Source: UBA8389 sp942493385
Lineage (GTDB): Bacteria > Bacteroidota > Bacteroidia > Bacteroidales > UBA1402
DNA: 64,000 nt
NCBI GenBank assembly: GCA_942493385.1
Contig: OW818699.1
Coordinates: 930,001-994,000, forward strand
Direction of reading: 5' to 3'
The notes under the pieces were generated by a model. It was not told the origin of the DNA and did not search any database. It saw only the letters and a program-made list of their open reading frames with translations. Position numbers and translations under genes: made by a program. Position 1 is the stretch's first letter, and every line of letters starts with the position of its first letter. Of this stretch, positions 25,751 to 35,377 are shown one piece after another.

Positions 25751-27976
25751 TCAAAAAGGATAGCCAATGGCTACATTTAGAATCAAGTTTTCTCTTCTCC
25801 AGGAGGAACTCAACAAGTCCGTTTGATTCATCACCCACTTGTTCGCAGTGGTCAGCCACGGTTTGCGTAGAGGCGTTGCCAGGTCGAAACGCAAGATAAA
25901 GAAAGATACATCCATACGCAAGCCGAAACCGGCGCCTACAGCCAATTCGTCCAAAAATGTGGATGAGAAAGGTTGGATTCCAAGCGCATCGTTGGATTGA
26001 ACGAGCCAACAGTTACCTGCATCAACGAAGAAGGCACCCTTAAGGAATTTATAAATGGTGAAACGGTATTCGGCGTTGGTTTCAAGTTTGATGTCACCAC
26101 CCAACTGCAAAAAGCCTTCGGTACTTGCATTTTGATGGTAGGTGCCCGGACCCAAGGAATTGATGGCGAATGCACGGACGCTGTTTGGGCCACCACTGAA
26201 GAATTGTTTCGAATAGGGCAGAACGGAAGAATTTCCATAAGGTACGCCAGCACCCGCGAACAAACGCAGCACCATCTTGTTTTTGTCGGCGAAGGTGTAA
26301 TACAATCGGCCATCAAAACTAAGCTTTGTGAATTGTGCATAGGTAGAACCCAAAATGGTCGTGGATTTGCCATTCAGCAAGGAAAATAAATTGCCCGCGG
26401 TTTCAGCCGAGAAACGAAGATAATGCTGAATCTTTCGCATGGAACCAGGCTGGTCGTCGTAGGTGAATGTAAAACTTCCACCAGCTATGAATTGCTCTTC
26501 GTAGCTTTTTTTGAGGAAGGTGTTGGAATCTAATAACGCGGTGAACTTTTCGGACTGGTTGGCCAACGAAGTATAGGAAACCTGAATGGGATTAAGCTCC
26601 ATTGATTGAGATTTTGCCGGCTTCCATTGGTAACCTGTTTTAATTTGAACCGTACGCATGTCAAAATAGTTGACCCGTTTCAAGTAATTGTAAGAAAGCG
26701 AGAAACTCGTTTTAAAAGCATTGGCATTCCTAAATCCGGGTATTTTGAACGGAAGCAGCAAGCCGGGCACATTCAACTCCAGTTGAGGTGCATAGGCGTA
26801 AGAAAACAAGTTTGCCTGCCCCCATTGGGCTTCGTATGAACCTGTCAGATTGAACTTAATGAGCTCGGCATACCGCAACGAATTTCTGCTCAGCAAACTC
26901 AATTGAAGTCGTGGCCCCGCATAACCATTCGATTTCGATACCGCGTCAATTTCTGCACTGAACGTATATTTGGGGAATGGTGTCATCAAGATTGTCGCGT
27001 TGAGCGCTCCAGAATCATTCCGTTCAAAATCCTCGAACTTGATTCGTACGAATTTGTAATTTCCTAAGGACATCAAGCCGCTGAGTGTACGGTCGTGATT
27101 TTTCCTGGTGTACAATTCGCCTTTTTTCAGGAAAATTGATTTGAGCAGCACTTTTGGACGGACTTGCTGATTGGTTTTTTGACCCAAAAAGACATAATTG
27201 TCCACATTCATGGTGTCCTTAGTCCGAATGATGGTATCGGAATTCAGCGTGTAATCCTGATCAATAATTACTTCATGAATGTTGTACGGCATCAGGGCGC
27301 TTTTAGGAATGCTGTCCTTCAGAGTCAGTTTCAGGGTAACGGTCCCATTACCGTTTGAACTGTCTGCTTTGTACAGTAAATAATCCGGGCTGAAATAAAA
27401 GTAGCCCTTGTCTTTCAGTACCGCATCCAGGCGTACTCGTTCCATTTTCAGCTGGTCCAGTTGATAGATGTCACCTGATTTCACCAACGAATGCTTGCTT
27501 TCAGAACGTACAATGGAGGCGATGCTGTCGTCAGAAATGGAAACAATCAAATCCTTGATTTTATAGGGGTTATGAACGTGACACGTATACACTACTTTAG
27601 CGGTGTGCTTTTTCTCGACAATCTGGTACTCCGTGTAACAGTTGAAGATGCCGTTGTTGAAAAACAGCGCATCGATGATGGCTGTTGTGGCTTCCGGCCG
27701 AACACTGCTTATTAAAACAGGTGCCTCCTTGTATTTGCGCAACCATTTGATGTTGGGCAGGGACAAGCGCGGTCTCAAACCAAAGAAGGATTGGTTCGGA
27801 ATGGGTCGAGCCACCGATTTTGCTTGGGTCTTGAGGTATTTCTTGTTTGGAATGCGATCGGGTGATACCAACGTGATTTCAGCACCAGTGTACAGTTTGT
27901 CGTCACTGGGAACGGTTCTCAAGCCGCTGCAAGCAGTGAGTGTCAGAATTCCGAACAAAAAAAGTAGTTTTTTCAT
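25751..27976 (-). CDS. tamL: TamL-like BamA-superfamily outer-membrane lipoprotein
   Basis: 741 residues. Lipoprotein signal with lipobox LTAC (Cys16), POTRA-like region in the first ~400 residues, and a C-terminal BamA-type barrel ending in LNVAIGYPF. The barrel includes the conserved FSGGPNSVRAFAINSLGPG motif (VRGF/Y equivalent VRAF) of the Omp85 family. In Bacteroidota the TamA role is filled by a lipoprotein called TamL, encoded beside tamB; here tamB ends six bases upstream. The pair should span the periplasm and help insert outer-membrane proteins or move lipid. Confidence 0.9.
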   Translation of the reverse strand: MKKLLFLFGILTLTACSGLRTVPSDDKLYTGAEITLVSPDRIPNKKYLKTQAKSVARPIPNQSFFGLRPRLSLPNIKWLRKYKEAPVLISSVRPEATTAIIDALFFNNGIFNCYTEYQIVEKKHTAKVVYTCHVHNPYKIKDLIVSISDDSIASIVRSESKHSLVKSGDIYQLDQLKMERVRLDAVLKDKGYFYFSPDYLLYKADSSNGNGTVTLKLTLKDSIPKSALMPYNIHEVIIDQDYTLNSDTIIRTKDTMNVDNYVFLGQKTNQQVRPKVLLKSIFLKKGELYTRKNHDRTLSGLMSLGNYKFVRIKFEDFERNDSGALNATILMTPFPKYTFSAEIDAVSKSNGYAGPRLQLSLLSRNSLRYAELIKFNLTGSYEAQWGQANLFSYAYAPQLELNVPGLLLPFKIPGFRNANAFKTSFSLSYNYLKRVNYFDMRTVQIKTGYQWKPAKSQSMELNPIQVSYTSLANQSEKFTALLDSNTFLKKSYEEQFIAGGSFTFTYDDQPGSMRKIQHYLRFSAETAGNLFSLLNGKSTTILGSTYAQFTKLSFDGRLYYTFADKNKMVLRLFAGAGVPYGNSSVLPYSKQFFSGGPNSVRAFAINSLGPGTYHQNASTEGFLQLGGDIKLETNAEYRFTIYKFLKGAFFVDAGNCWLVQSNDALGIQPFSSTFLDELAVGAGFGLRMDVSFFILRFDLATPLRKPWLTTANKWVMNQTDLLSSSWRRENLILNVAIGYPF

Positions 27977-27982
27977 GGGGGG

Positions 27983-30900
27983 TTATTTTTTATGCCATGA
28001 ATTGAAATCCCGGACAAAAATCAAGCCGACGCCGGTTTCCACCAACTGGCCTTCCAGCGCACCTTCAAATAGATTTTGACGGAATGCTTTAAGGCGGTAT
28101 TGTCCGTTTTTTGTCAGTTTGTATTCGACAACAACATCACTGGCAATGTCACTGACTGAATTCTTTTTGGCCCTTTCACCTTCCATATCCAGTTTTCCAC
28201 CTACCTGAACACTGAGCCGTTCATTAAAGAGTTGCTTCTTGACGCCCAAGTTCAGCTGAGATCTTCCTGCTGCCTTTCCGGATTGATATTCTTCGTACGA
28301 TTGAATGTCAAAATTCATTTCGATGCCGGGTACCAGTTTGGAACTCAATTGATTCAACTGGGACGATACGATCGTTCCCATGGTGGTGCGTGCTGCAGAT
28401 GCCAGTCCGGTGGCTTCACTTTGAAACGGATTCTCTTGAATAAATCGGCCCAAGACCAGCAGCGCGAACACCTGTTTGTTCAATTCCGATGGATTTTCAT
28501 TCAGCATGTTCAGTTTGGCTTGGACAACACCGTCCATGATGCCCCTGTCTTCGGGTCGCAATCGGATCTCGAAGCTGATGTCGGGTTTCTGAATGTCGCC
28601 ACGCAATTTAAGGTAAACCAGAAACGGATATCGTTGCTTGTCCGTATTTGCGACGGTCGTAGTTGATTGACTTGAAATCAGGTCGATGGGTAACGCGTTG
28701 ACCGTATAGATGGCATTGATTGAGGCAATTGCGCTCATGGGGTCACCGTACCAGATGATGGTGCTGCCCGATTCAATTTTAAACCTCCTTTTAACCAGGG
28801 ATTCCAATGAAAGCAGATAATCGCCCTGCTTCAACAGGTAGGTTCCAGTCAGGCTCATCTTACCGCTTCGGTCCAAAGAGAAGCTGAGTGCCGCTTCGCC
28901 CTTCACCACTAAGGAATCGCTCGATGTCGGGTCAATCAGCAGCTTGATGGTAGCCTGTTCATCAATTTCAATAATGGAAGAAACATCAAAGCCTTTCAAA
29001 CTGCTTTTGGGGGTTTCCATTTTTGTAGTTCTGAACAGAATTGATTTTTCTTTGACGGTATCGACAAACTCCACCACATCTTCCCCCTTGTTCGTGCTGA
29101 AGGTCTCTTGTGGCATCGCAAACGTCATGTGAGAGCCTTTCTTCATCTTGACACGGGCATTAACCACCGGTAGGCTGATGGGCCCATTGATGTCAATTCT
29201 ACTGTCAATAAGCATTTTGCCATAAAATTGCGCATTGTCTTTGGGCCCGGTATTAAGCAATAGAAAGTTCTTGGTGTCTATCCGTAATGACAAAACCGGA
29301 TTGTTGAATTGGGTCATTTTTACGGAACCATCGATAGTAGCCGGATTGTTTTTAGCGTCCAACATGGTGAATTGATTGAAATGGATGCCGTCTTTTTCAA
29401 GCAGAATGCGTTCGTGTTTCAAGCCAAGCCGACTGTTCAAGAAGGTCGGATTGATCATCGCATTATCGAAGATTAGTTCGCCCGTCACTTCTGGTTTGGC
29501 CAAGTTGCCTCCCACATTGAAATGACCGCTCAGATTGCCCGACGCTTCTTTTATAGCGCCGAACGAAAAGGCTTTCACCGTTTCGAGGGATAGCGATTGT
29601 ATGTCTGCGATCAAGTTGATGGTTTGCGCTCCGGCGTTGGGTGCATAAAACCCTTTGGCTGTCAATTGATTCCCATTACCTGATAACGAAGCATCCACGT
29701 CAAATCGCCCGTTGGTGGAGTTGGTGGCATTTAAGCTCACGTTTCCGATGGGTATGTTTTTGACTATCAGATTGTCCAATTGGGCATCTGCTATAATTCC
29801 GTATGTTTCGCCTGTCCGTTTCAACAAAATGTTACCATTCAGCACACCCTTGACAAAGCTGGTGTCCTGCTCCATGATCCTGGAAATGTCATCCAGTTTG
29901 AAGCGGTTTACTTTCAAGCTCAAATCGTCGTTGAAACGATCGTTTGCTGAGGTGATCCAAATTTGTTTTCCGGCATTTTCCAAGTAAAAATGATGGATCA
30001 GGAAGCCTTGCTTGCCGAACTCCACGTAGTTTTCTGGAGCAACGGACCAGTTGTCGCCCATCAAATTGATGGTTGGCGGATCGATGCTTAGTTGGTAATT
30101 ATCCTTATTCATCCGAATTTTCGTCTGAACCAAAAGTTTTTGCTGGCTCCCCTTAAAAGCAGAGAGATTGGCTAAGATGTGCTGATTGGCCAGTTCGCCC
30201 TCTAGCACGATCTTGTTCATCTTCATCGACGGGTTCAGCAACTCCTTGCAGGAAAGGCTGTAGCTGATGGCACTGGCGTCTGAATGGATGTCCAAAGCCA
30301 TTCCATTGATGGTCAATTCGCCGTAAGTTATCTTTTCCATGTTGGCGGTGACTTTCAACTCCTTTTTGCTGCCGTCAAAACTGCCCTGAATGAGCCCTGG
30401 CCTGAATTCTTTCAACAAGGGAAAGAAGACATTGGAAAGCAGCGGATGGTTGTGCAATTGGATGTTGAACGTAAAGTTGCCCGAACCGCCCGATGCTTTC
30501 ATCTTACCCTGACCGGGGATGGAAAAATAAGGATTTACAAACGAAATAACCTCGCCAGCGATTTCTGTCGGGAAAAGGCTGCCGTCATACTTCAAATCGA
30601 TGATCTTGCTGGCGGCGACGATGGAGCTGGAGCCTGGTTTGTTGGTCGTTTTCAGGAAAATGGAGTCCAACGGGTACTTCACCCCTTCGTGCATCACCAA
30701 AATATCCTTGATGGCCGCCTGACCGTTCAAACTACGGGGAACTTCGCCCCGGAAATCGGCAACGATGGAAAACGCCATCCGAGTATCGGTGGTCATTAGA
30801 TTCAGTTTCTTGAGATCTGCACCCTTCAAGTCGAAACGGAATTTTGCAAGCGCCTGCTTTCCGTTCATATCGATTTTGCCCTTGAAGTCGAAATCTGCGT

Positions 30901-32410
30901 TCTCATCGTTCAATCTGATGAAACCGTCAAAGCCCATGCCCGCAACATTCCCTTGAAGGACCAGGTTGTGGTAGGTGTATTTTTTCAGGTTGAACTCCGG
31001 AGCGGTGGCCTCGATTCTTGCCCGTATGGTCTTGATGTCCAGGCCATGACCGTTCGCCTTGGCATGCAACGTCATTTTTCCCATCAGGTCTGTTTTCTTC
31101 ATCAATCGACCAAGGTCGAATTGATCCAAATCAATCAACGCTGTGAAGTTTTCTTTTTCGTCAAGACTGCCATTGAAACTTCCGTTCCCAAAACTTGTCA
31201 GGATGTTCCCCGATGCCTTGAAGGCCTTTAATGTCCCCTTTGCACTTATTTTCAGATCCATGTTCTCGGGAATTTCCACGGTTGATGGAAGGCTACCTAA
31301 CAGTTCCAAATCTTTTCGGCCCGAATGGATCCGAATGAGTGGGAAATCATACAGCGCTGTCTGATATTCCGGGAGCCCGACAATGGTGAAATTTGCTTTC
31401 AAACGGGTACTTTGCCCAGTGCGGATTTCGATGCCTTTACCAGTCAATCGGTTAACAGGGCCCTTGATTTCTCCCGCGAAATAGGTGGACATTCTTTTGT
31501 TCTTGAAAAATGGAATGCTGTCCAATTTTGGCATGAAATACAGCACGTCTGAATTGTGAATGAGTAATTTTCTTACTCGAATTGCAACCAATGCTTTGGA
31601 CAGATTTTTTGTCAAACTAGCCAATGAATCGTATCCAAGCGACAGGTCGCCCTCAAAGTAAGAATTCAGCGTTTGGATTTTTGTTTTTTTGGCCGAAAGT
31701 TGGTGCGGATCCATCCGTATTACGGTTCTGAACTCTTTGATTGCGAAGCCGTTCTTATCTGTTGCGGCGAATTTTTTGATGTTCACACCCGATTTCTCGG
31801 CAGAATACTGCACGTCCGTTGCTTCGAATTGGATCTGATTGTAGGCCAGATGACTCCCTTGATGGTAATCATCAAACGATACACGCACGTTTTTAAGCTG
31901 AACTTTATTCAGGTTGATGGTCCATGGAGCCGATGGCTTTTTTGGTTTAGGAGTTTCACTGCTGAACGCTGTAAGCAAGTAGTTGAAATTGAACAAGGAG
32001 TCCTTCTCGGCCCTGTTGATCTTAACAACAGCGTCCTCCAGGTTCAAGGAGTGGATTTGAACCTTTTGATGGAGGAGACTGTTGAAAGCAATATCTACTT
32101 TAACCAATCCGATAGACACCAATGTGTCTTTGGCCAAATCTTCCAAGTATAGACCTCGAATTACAATGGTCTTTGGGAACTGAATGCGAAAATCCTTCAC
32201 TTCGACTCTGCCATGCGTTTTTTCCGTGATCCAGGTTGTGGCATACTTCGCAATTTTTAGCTGGACTGCAGGAATTTGAACGATCAAGGCGAGCGCGAGG
32301 AGTAAAAGCAGAATACTGACTATGCCCCACGCGATTACTTTAAGGCTCCTTTTTAATAATAGTCGGCCGTAATGTTTTTTTTCTTTACCCTGTTCAATCA
32401 AATCGTTCAT
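27983..32410 (-). CDS. tamB: Translocation and assembly module protein TamB
   Basis: 1475 residues. One N-terminal membrane helix (~24-46) anchors the protein in the inner membrane, followed by a very long repetitive beta region typical of AsmA/TamB proteins and a C-terminal DUF490 domain (~1100-1475; RPEDRGIMDGVVQAKLNMLN, NFDIQSYEEYQSG). It would form a hydrophobic groove through the periplasm towards TamL. The gene starts 16 bases after the AI-2E transporter gene and is followed by tamL after six bases. Confidence 0.92.
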   Translation of the reverse strand: MNDLIEQGKEKKHYGRLLLKRSLKVIAWGIVSILLLLLALALIVQIPAVQLKIAKYATTWITEKTHGRVEVKDFRIQFPKTIVIRGLYLEDLAKDTLVSIGLVKVDIAFNSLLHQKVQIHSLNLEDAVVKINRAEKDSLFNFNYLLTAFSSETPKPKKPSAPWTINLNKVQLKNVRVSFDDYHQGSHLAYNQIQFEATDVQYSAEKSGVNIKKFAATDKNGFAIKEFRTVIRMDPHQLSAKKTKIQTLNSYFEGDLSLGYDSLASLTKNLSKALVAIRVRKLLIHNSDVLYFMPKLDSIPFFKNKRMSTYFAGEIKGPVNRLTGKGIEIRTGQSTRLKANFTIVGLPEYQTALYDFPLIRIHSGRKDLELLGSLPSTVEIPENMDLKISAKGTLKAFKASGNILTSFGNGSFNGSLDEKENFTALIDLDQFDLGRLMKKTDLMGKMTLHAKANGHGLDIKTIRARIEATAPEFNLKKYTYHNLVLQGNVAGMGFDGFIRLNDENADFDFKGKIDMNGKQALAKFRFDLKGADLKKLNLMTTDTRMAFSIVADFRGEVPRSLNGQAAIKDILVMHEGVKYPLDSIFLKTTNKPGSSSIVAASKIIDLKYDGSLFPTEIAGEVISFVNPYFSIPGQGKMKASGGSGNFTFNIQLHNHPLLSNVFFPLLKEFRPGLIQGSFDGSKKELKVTANMEKITYGELTINGMALDIHSDASAISYSLSCKELLNPSMKMNKIVLEGELANQHILANLSAFKGSQQKLLVQTKIRMNKDNYQLSIDPPTINLMGDNWSVAPENYVEFGKQGFLIHHFYLENAGKQIWITSANDRFNDDLSLKVNRFKLDDISRIMEQDTSFVKGVLNGNILLKRTGETYGIIADAQLDNLIVKNIPIGNVSLNATNSTNGRFDVDASLSGNGNQLTAKGFYAPNAGAQTINLIADIQSLSLETVKAFSFGAIKEASGNLSGHFNVGGNLAKPEVTGELIFDNAMINPTFLNSRLGLKHERILLEKDGIHFNQFTMLDAKNNPATIDGSVKMTQFNNPVLSLRIDTKNFLLLNTGPKDNAQFYGKMLIDSRIDINGPISLPVVNARVKMKKGSHMTFAMPQETFSTNKGEDVVEFVDTVKEKSILFRTTKMETPKSSLKGFDVSSIIEIDEQATIKLLIDPTSSDSLVVKGEAALSFSLDRSGKMSLTGTYLLKQGDYLLSLESLVKRRFKIESGSTIIWYGDPMSAIASINAIYTVNALPIDLISSQSTTTVANTDKQRYPFLVYLKLRGDIQKPDISFEIRLRPEDRGIMDGVVQAKLNMLNENPSELNKQVFALLVLGRFIQENPFQSEATGLASAARTTMGTIVSSQLNQLSSKLVPGIEMNFDIQSYEEYQSGKAAGRSQLNLGVKKQLFNERLSVQVGGKLDMEGERAKKNSVSDIASDVVVEYKLTKNGQYRLKAFRQNLFEGALEGQLVETGVGLIFVRDFNSWHKK

Positions 32411-32426
32411 ACAGACTTCCTATCCG

Positions 32427-33536
32427 TCAGATTTTCTTTTTACGTTTAAAAATCGGTTTGATTGCCAACAAAGGTGGTAGCGTATCTCCCAATAAAAATC
32501 CCCATGGTTTCAGATGTTCAAAGTTGTCACAAGTTACTTTGATGATGGCCAACAGTGGAAGTGACAAGAACATACCAGAAACACCCCACAAGGCATTACC
32601 TGCTAAAACGACAATGATGGAGAACAGGGCATTTATTTTCACCTTTGAAGCTACTATTTTTGGGACAACGTAATTGTTGTCTATCAATTGAATGACATAG
32701 AAAGCGATCATGACATAAACCGCATACCAGGCTGTAGGCATGGTGGCCAACGCAATGGCCATTGGTAAACCGACACCGACAATACCTCCAAGATACGGAA
32801 TCATATTTAACAATGCGGCAAGAATCCCCAGTAAAATGGCATATGGAATTCCGAGTAGAAGAAGCGCGGTAATATCCAATACGGCTATGATCCCTGCTTC
32901 CATCAATAATCCGACCAGATAGTGTTGCACCACTGTTTTGGTTTGTGAGACCACACCTTTTATCTGCAACTTGCTGTCGTCACCTGCGACTTGATGAATG
33001 AATTCCAATATGATGGGTTGATACAGCAAAAATAAAAAGATGTACACCGGTATCAGGAAAAACATGGCCAAGGCACTTCCCACAGTCATCAGAGTTTGTC
33101 CTAAGACAGAACCGTTGATGTTAATCAGTTCTTTCTGTGTCTCTGCAATCCATACATAAACCTTTTCAGGATTGACTTTGAAATAGGCCGCACCTTCGTG
33201 GATGGTTTGGTTCAACATGGCCGTTATGTTCGCGATCAATTGAGGCCATGATTCTGTTAGCAGGCTTACCTGAGTATAAATGACCGTTATCAAGCCGGAT
33301 ATGAGTAAGAGCGTAAGCACGATGGTGATTATAATGGCAAGAAGCCTGTTCATCCTCATGCGCACTAGAAAATCCACTACCGGGCTGAGCACGATAGCGA
33401 TGATTATCGCAAATACAAGCGGAACGATGATGGCCTGAGTAATGTATAAAATGGCACATAACGCAATAAGACCAACAAAGTAGATGGTCATTTTTGCGTA
33501 AAAGGGTATTATCAGGTTCTTTTCAGGCAGCGCCAT
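32427..33536 (-). CDS. AI-2E family transporter (PerM/YdiK type)
   Basis: 369 residues, about seven to eight hydrophobic helices, with the conserved region IPYLGGIVGVGLPMAIALAT and the C-terminal NNYVVPKIVASKVKINALFS of this family. Members include AI-2 exporters and sodium/proton antiporters, so the substrate cannot be given. It directly abuts the previous gene's stop and precedes tamB by 16 bases, so it is in one operon with the envelope genes. Confidence 0.9.
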   Translation of the reverse strand: MALPEKNLIIPFYAKMTIYFVGLIALCAILYITQAIIVPLVFAIIIAIVLSPVVDFLVRMRMNRLLAIIITIVLTLLLISGLITVIYTQVSLLTESWPQLIANITAMLNQTIHEGAAYFKVNPEKVYVWIAETQKELININGSVLGQTLMTVGSALAMFFLIPVYIFLFLLYQPIILEFIHQVAGDDSKLQIKGVVSQTKTVVQHYLVGLLMEAGIIAVLDITALLLLGIPYAILLGILAALLNMIPYLGGIVGVGLPMAIALATMPTAWYAVYVMIAFYVIQLIDNNYVVPKIVASKVKINALFSIIVVLAGNALWGVSGMFLSLPLLAIIKVTCDNFEHLKPWGFLLGDTLPPLLAIKPIFKRKKKI

Positions 33537-33914
33537 CTATTTTTTGTTTTTATGGATGAAAAGTTGAAGCAGTGTATGTCCAACAATCTCAACGGTAGAC
33601 TGATAGTGTGCAACTAGATTGATGATTCCAATTTGCGCGGCCGAACCGAGTATCCCCCGAATCTGGTTTCCAGATTTTCCGACGATTAATTTTTTGACCA
33701 GATAGCCAGTGGCCAAACCAACAGAGGTGCTGATCATATTGTTCCCAAGAAGTTTAGACGAAGTAGAATCCTCCAAATTATCCCTGATCAGGTTCAATGG
33801 ATTGATTTTTTCGTAGGCATGATCAAACTCTTGCCTCAACAAATACACCTGAACAATTTTGTCGGATTCCAGTTTTTGAATGGCTTCCTTAAGCTCTATG
33901 GCATTCGATATCAT
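33537..33914 (-). CDS. Hypothetical protein of the tamB operon (125 residues)
   Basis: No family recognised. The N-terminal half is charged and helical (ELKEAIQKLESDKIVQVYLL); the C-terminal half is glycine-rich and moderately hydrophobic (SVGLATGYLVKKLIVGKSGN, GILGSAAQIGIINLV), resembling glycine-zipper membrane-associated segments. It sits six bases after the holin-X-like gene and touches the AI-2E transporter gene, so an envelope-related role is likely. Confidence 0.7.
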   Translation of the reverse strand: MISNAIELKEAIQKLESDKIVQVYLLRQEFDHAYEKINPLNLIRDNLEDSTSSKLLGNNMISTSVGLATGYLVKKLIVGKSGNQIRGILGSAAQIGIINLVAHYQSTVEIVGHTLLQLFIHKNKK

Positions 33915-33920
33915 ATCGGT

Positions 33921-34262
33921 CTATTTTAGAAGTTTTTTAATGATCTTGTTGCTGTATCTCCGCTTGAGCGCTTTGTAGAAGAATAGGCGAAAGCAGAGGG
34001 CCAGAAATCCGTGAAAGACACCTACCGCCAAGAATCCGTAGTATATGGTTCCGAGAACATCACCCAACCACAATGCCAGGCCAATATTCAGAAAAAGCAG
34101 GGTGGAAATAATAATGCCAATTATAAAGGCATGGGGGATCAACGAAGAAATCAGATCCGTTATTTTCTCAACCGCTTTGAGTTTTACCAACTCGACCGTA
34201 GTCTTGAAATAATCGGCAACTCTTTCCAAAAGAGTTTCGAACAATCTTGCATAGTCTTCCAT
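33921..34262 (-). CDS. Phage-holin-X/DUF1469-like membrane protein
   Basis: 113 residues. A charged amphipathic N-terminus (~1-40) is followed by two hydrophobic helices (~45-67 and ~75-96) and a basic tail (KRRYSNKIIKKLLK). This matches the general design of the Actinobacterial Holin-X/DUF1469 family, which despite the name is common in non-phage envelope stress operons together with YtxH proteins; a ytxH-type gene is directly upstream. Not evidence of a prophage. Confidence 0.72.
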   Translation of the reverse strand: MEDYARLFETLLERVADYFKTTVELVKLKAVEKITDLISSLIPHAFIIGIIISTLLFLNIGLALWLGDVLGTIYYGFLAVGVFHGFLALCFRLFFYKALKRRYSNKIIKKLLK

Positions 34263-34302
34263 AGCTTTATAATTGACAGAATTTTTGTTAACCTAAAACC
34301 TA

Positions 34303-34581
34303 TTAAACCTTACTTGCTTTCAAGTCTTTTTCAACTTGCTTTTCCGTAGATTTTGCCTTTTCGGCAAAATTGGCAACGTCTTCTTTTACCTTTTCGAATT
34401 TATCGGTGATGCTGTCTACGAATTCCTGAAACTTATCGGATATTTCATCCGTAACTTTTTCGGTTTCACGACCAATTCTCTTGCGAGTCTTGTAACCTTT
34501 GTCCGGGGCAAATAAAACGCCCAATAAAGCACCAGTGGCCAATCCAGCCACAACGCCGATAACTACTTTTCCTGCATCCAT
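34303..34581 (-). CDS. YtxH-domain protein
   Basis: 92 residues from the ATG at 34581; the earlier in-frame start at 34632 would overlap the gene upstream. An N-terminal glycine-rich membrane segment (VVIGVVAGLATGALLGVLFA), the APDKG motif and an amphipathic, Lys/Glu-rich coiled coil fit the YtxH family, usually stress-induced and membrane-associated. It forms a group with the holin-X-like gene (40 bases apart) and the barrel gene. Confidence 0.85.
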   Translation of the reverse strand: MDAGKVVIGVVAGLATGALLGVLFAPDKGYKTRKRIGRETEKVTDEISDKFQEFVDSITDKFEKVKEDVANFAEKAKSTEKQVEKDLKASKV

Positions 34582-34628
34582 GATGTGTTGTATTAATTGA
34601 TTATAACTATTTGAAAACCTGTATTCGA

Positions 34629-35240
34629 TCAAAAACGGTACCCGAGGGTGAGTTGACCAGTTACATTCTTATATCGTGGTGTGGTTGATGTTCCATCACC
34701 GTTGTTGTCGTATAAATCCCATCCACCACGTGCGCCAATCACAAATTGGAACAGATTGATATCGGCACCCATAACAAGACCCAAGGTATTTCTGCGGATG
34801 TTGTCATTCGTGAATTCATCGACGACAGTCGTGTTTGAAACCGGTGTGATAACATTGGTCGTTTGTTTGAGCAGGTAAGAGTATTGCGGGCCAATCAATA
34901 ACGTGACCATTTCGGCTGGTTTGACTGCAAACAAAAGGGGCACATCAATGTAATTGGAAGTCCGTGAAGAGCTGAAATCCATACCCAGCAGACTGCCTGA
35001 GGTCTGATATCCTTTCTGAGAAAACATCATTTCCGGTTGAATACCAAAGAATTGACCTAGGGGAATGTGTAAAAAACCGCCAACTGCAAATCCCATTTTG
35101 GGATCGGCGGAAGCTTCTCCATCCGATTCGTAAATGTTAGAGACGTTCAACCCTGCCTTTGCACCGATCGAAATTCTGTTTTGCGCCTGTAGGCTCACCG
35201 ATAGGAGAGCGGCCAAGACAAGAAAAAAGGGCATTTTCAT
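34629..35240 (-). CDS. PorT-type outer-membrane beta-barrel protein
   Basis: 203 residues from the ATG at 35240 (MKMPFFLVLAALLSVSLQAQ signal peptide); another Met lies seven codons upstream. The mature protein has the typical RISIGAKAGLNVSN start and LTLGYRF end of Bacteroidota PorT-like/outer membrane protein beta-barrel domain proteins. Function unknown. Probably the first gene of the operon that runs through YtxH, holin-X-like, AI-2E, tamB and tamL; about 47 bases separate it from ytxH. Confidence 0.82.
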   Translation of the reverse strand: MKMPFFLVLAALLSVSLQAQNRISIGAKAGLNVSNIYESDGEASADPKMGFAVGGFLHIPLGQFFGIQPEMMFSQKGYQTSGSLLGMDFSSSRTSNYIDVPLLFAVKPAEMVTLLIGPQYSYLLKQTTNVITPVSNTTVVDEFTNDNIRRNTLGLVMGADINLFQFVIGARGGWDLYDNNGDGTSTTPRYKNVTGQLTLGYRF

Positions 35241-35377
35241 ACTTTTGTTTTTTTTGCGCATACAACATTATATGCAATGAACAATTACTTAAAACGTTCA
35301 ATGCAAAGTTGCTTTTGTTTGACCTAGGTTGCATTACACAACTTTGGAAATAAGTTGCATAATTCCCATATCAACAC

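Noticed and set aside
33921..34262. Holin-like gene as a sign of a prophage.
   Set aside because: No endolysin, capsid, terminase or integrase nearby. Its neighbours are YtxH, AI-2E and tamB genes, matching the non-phage use of this family in envelope operons.
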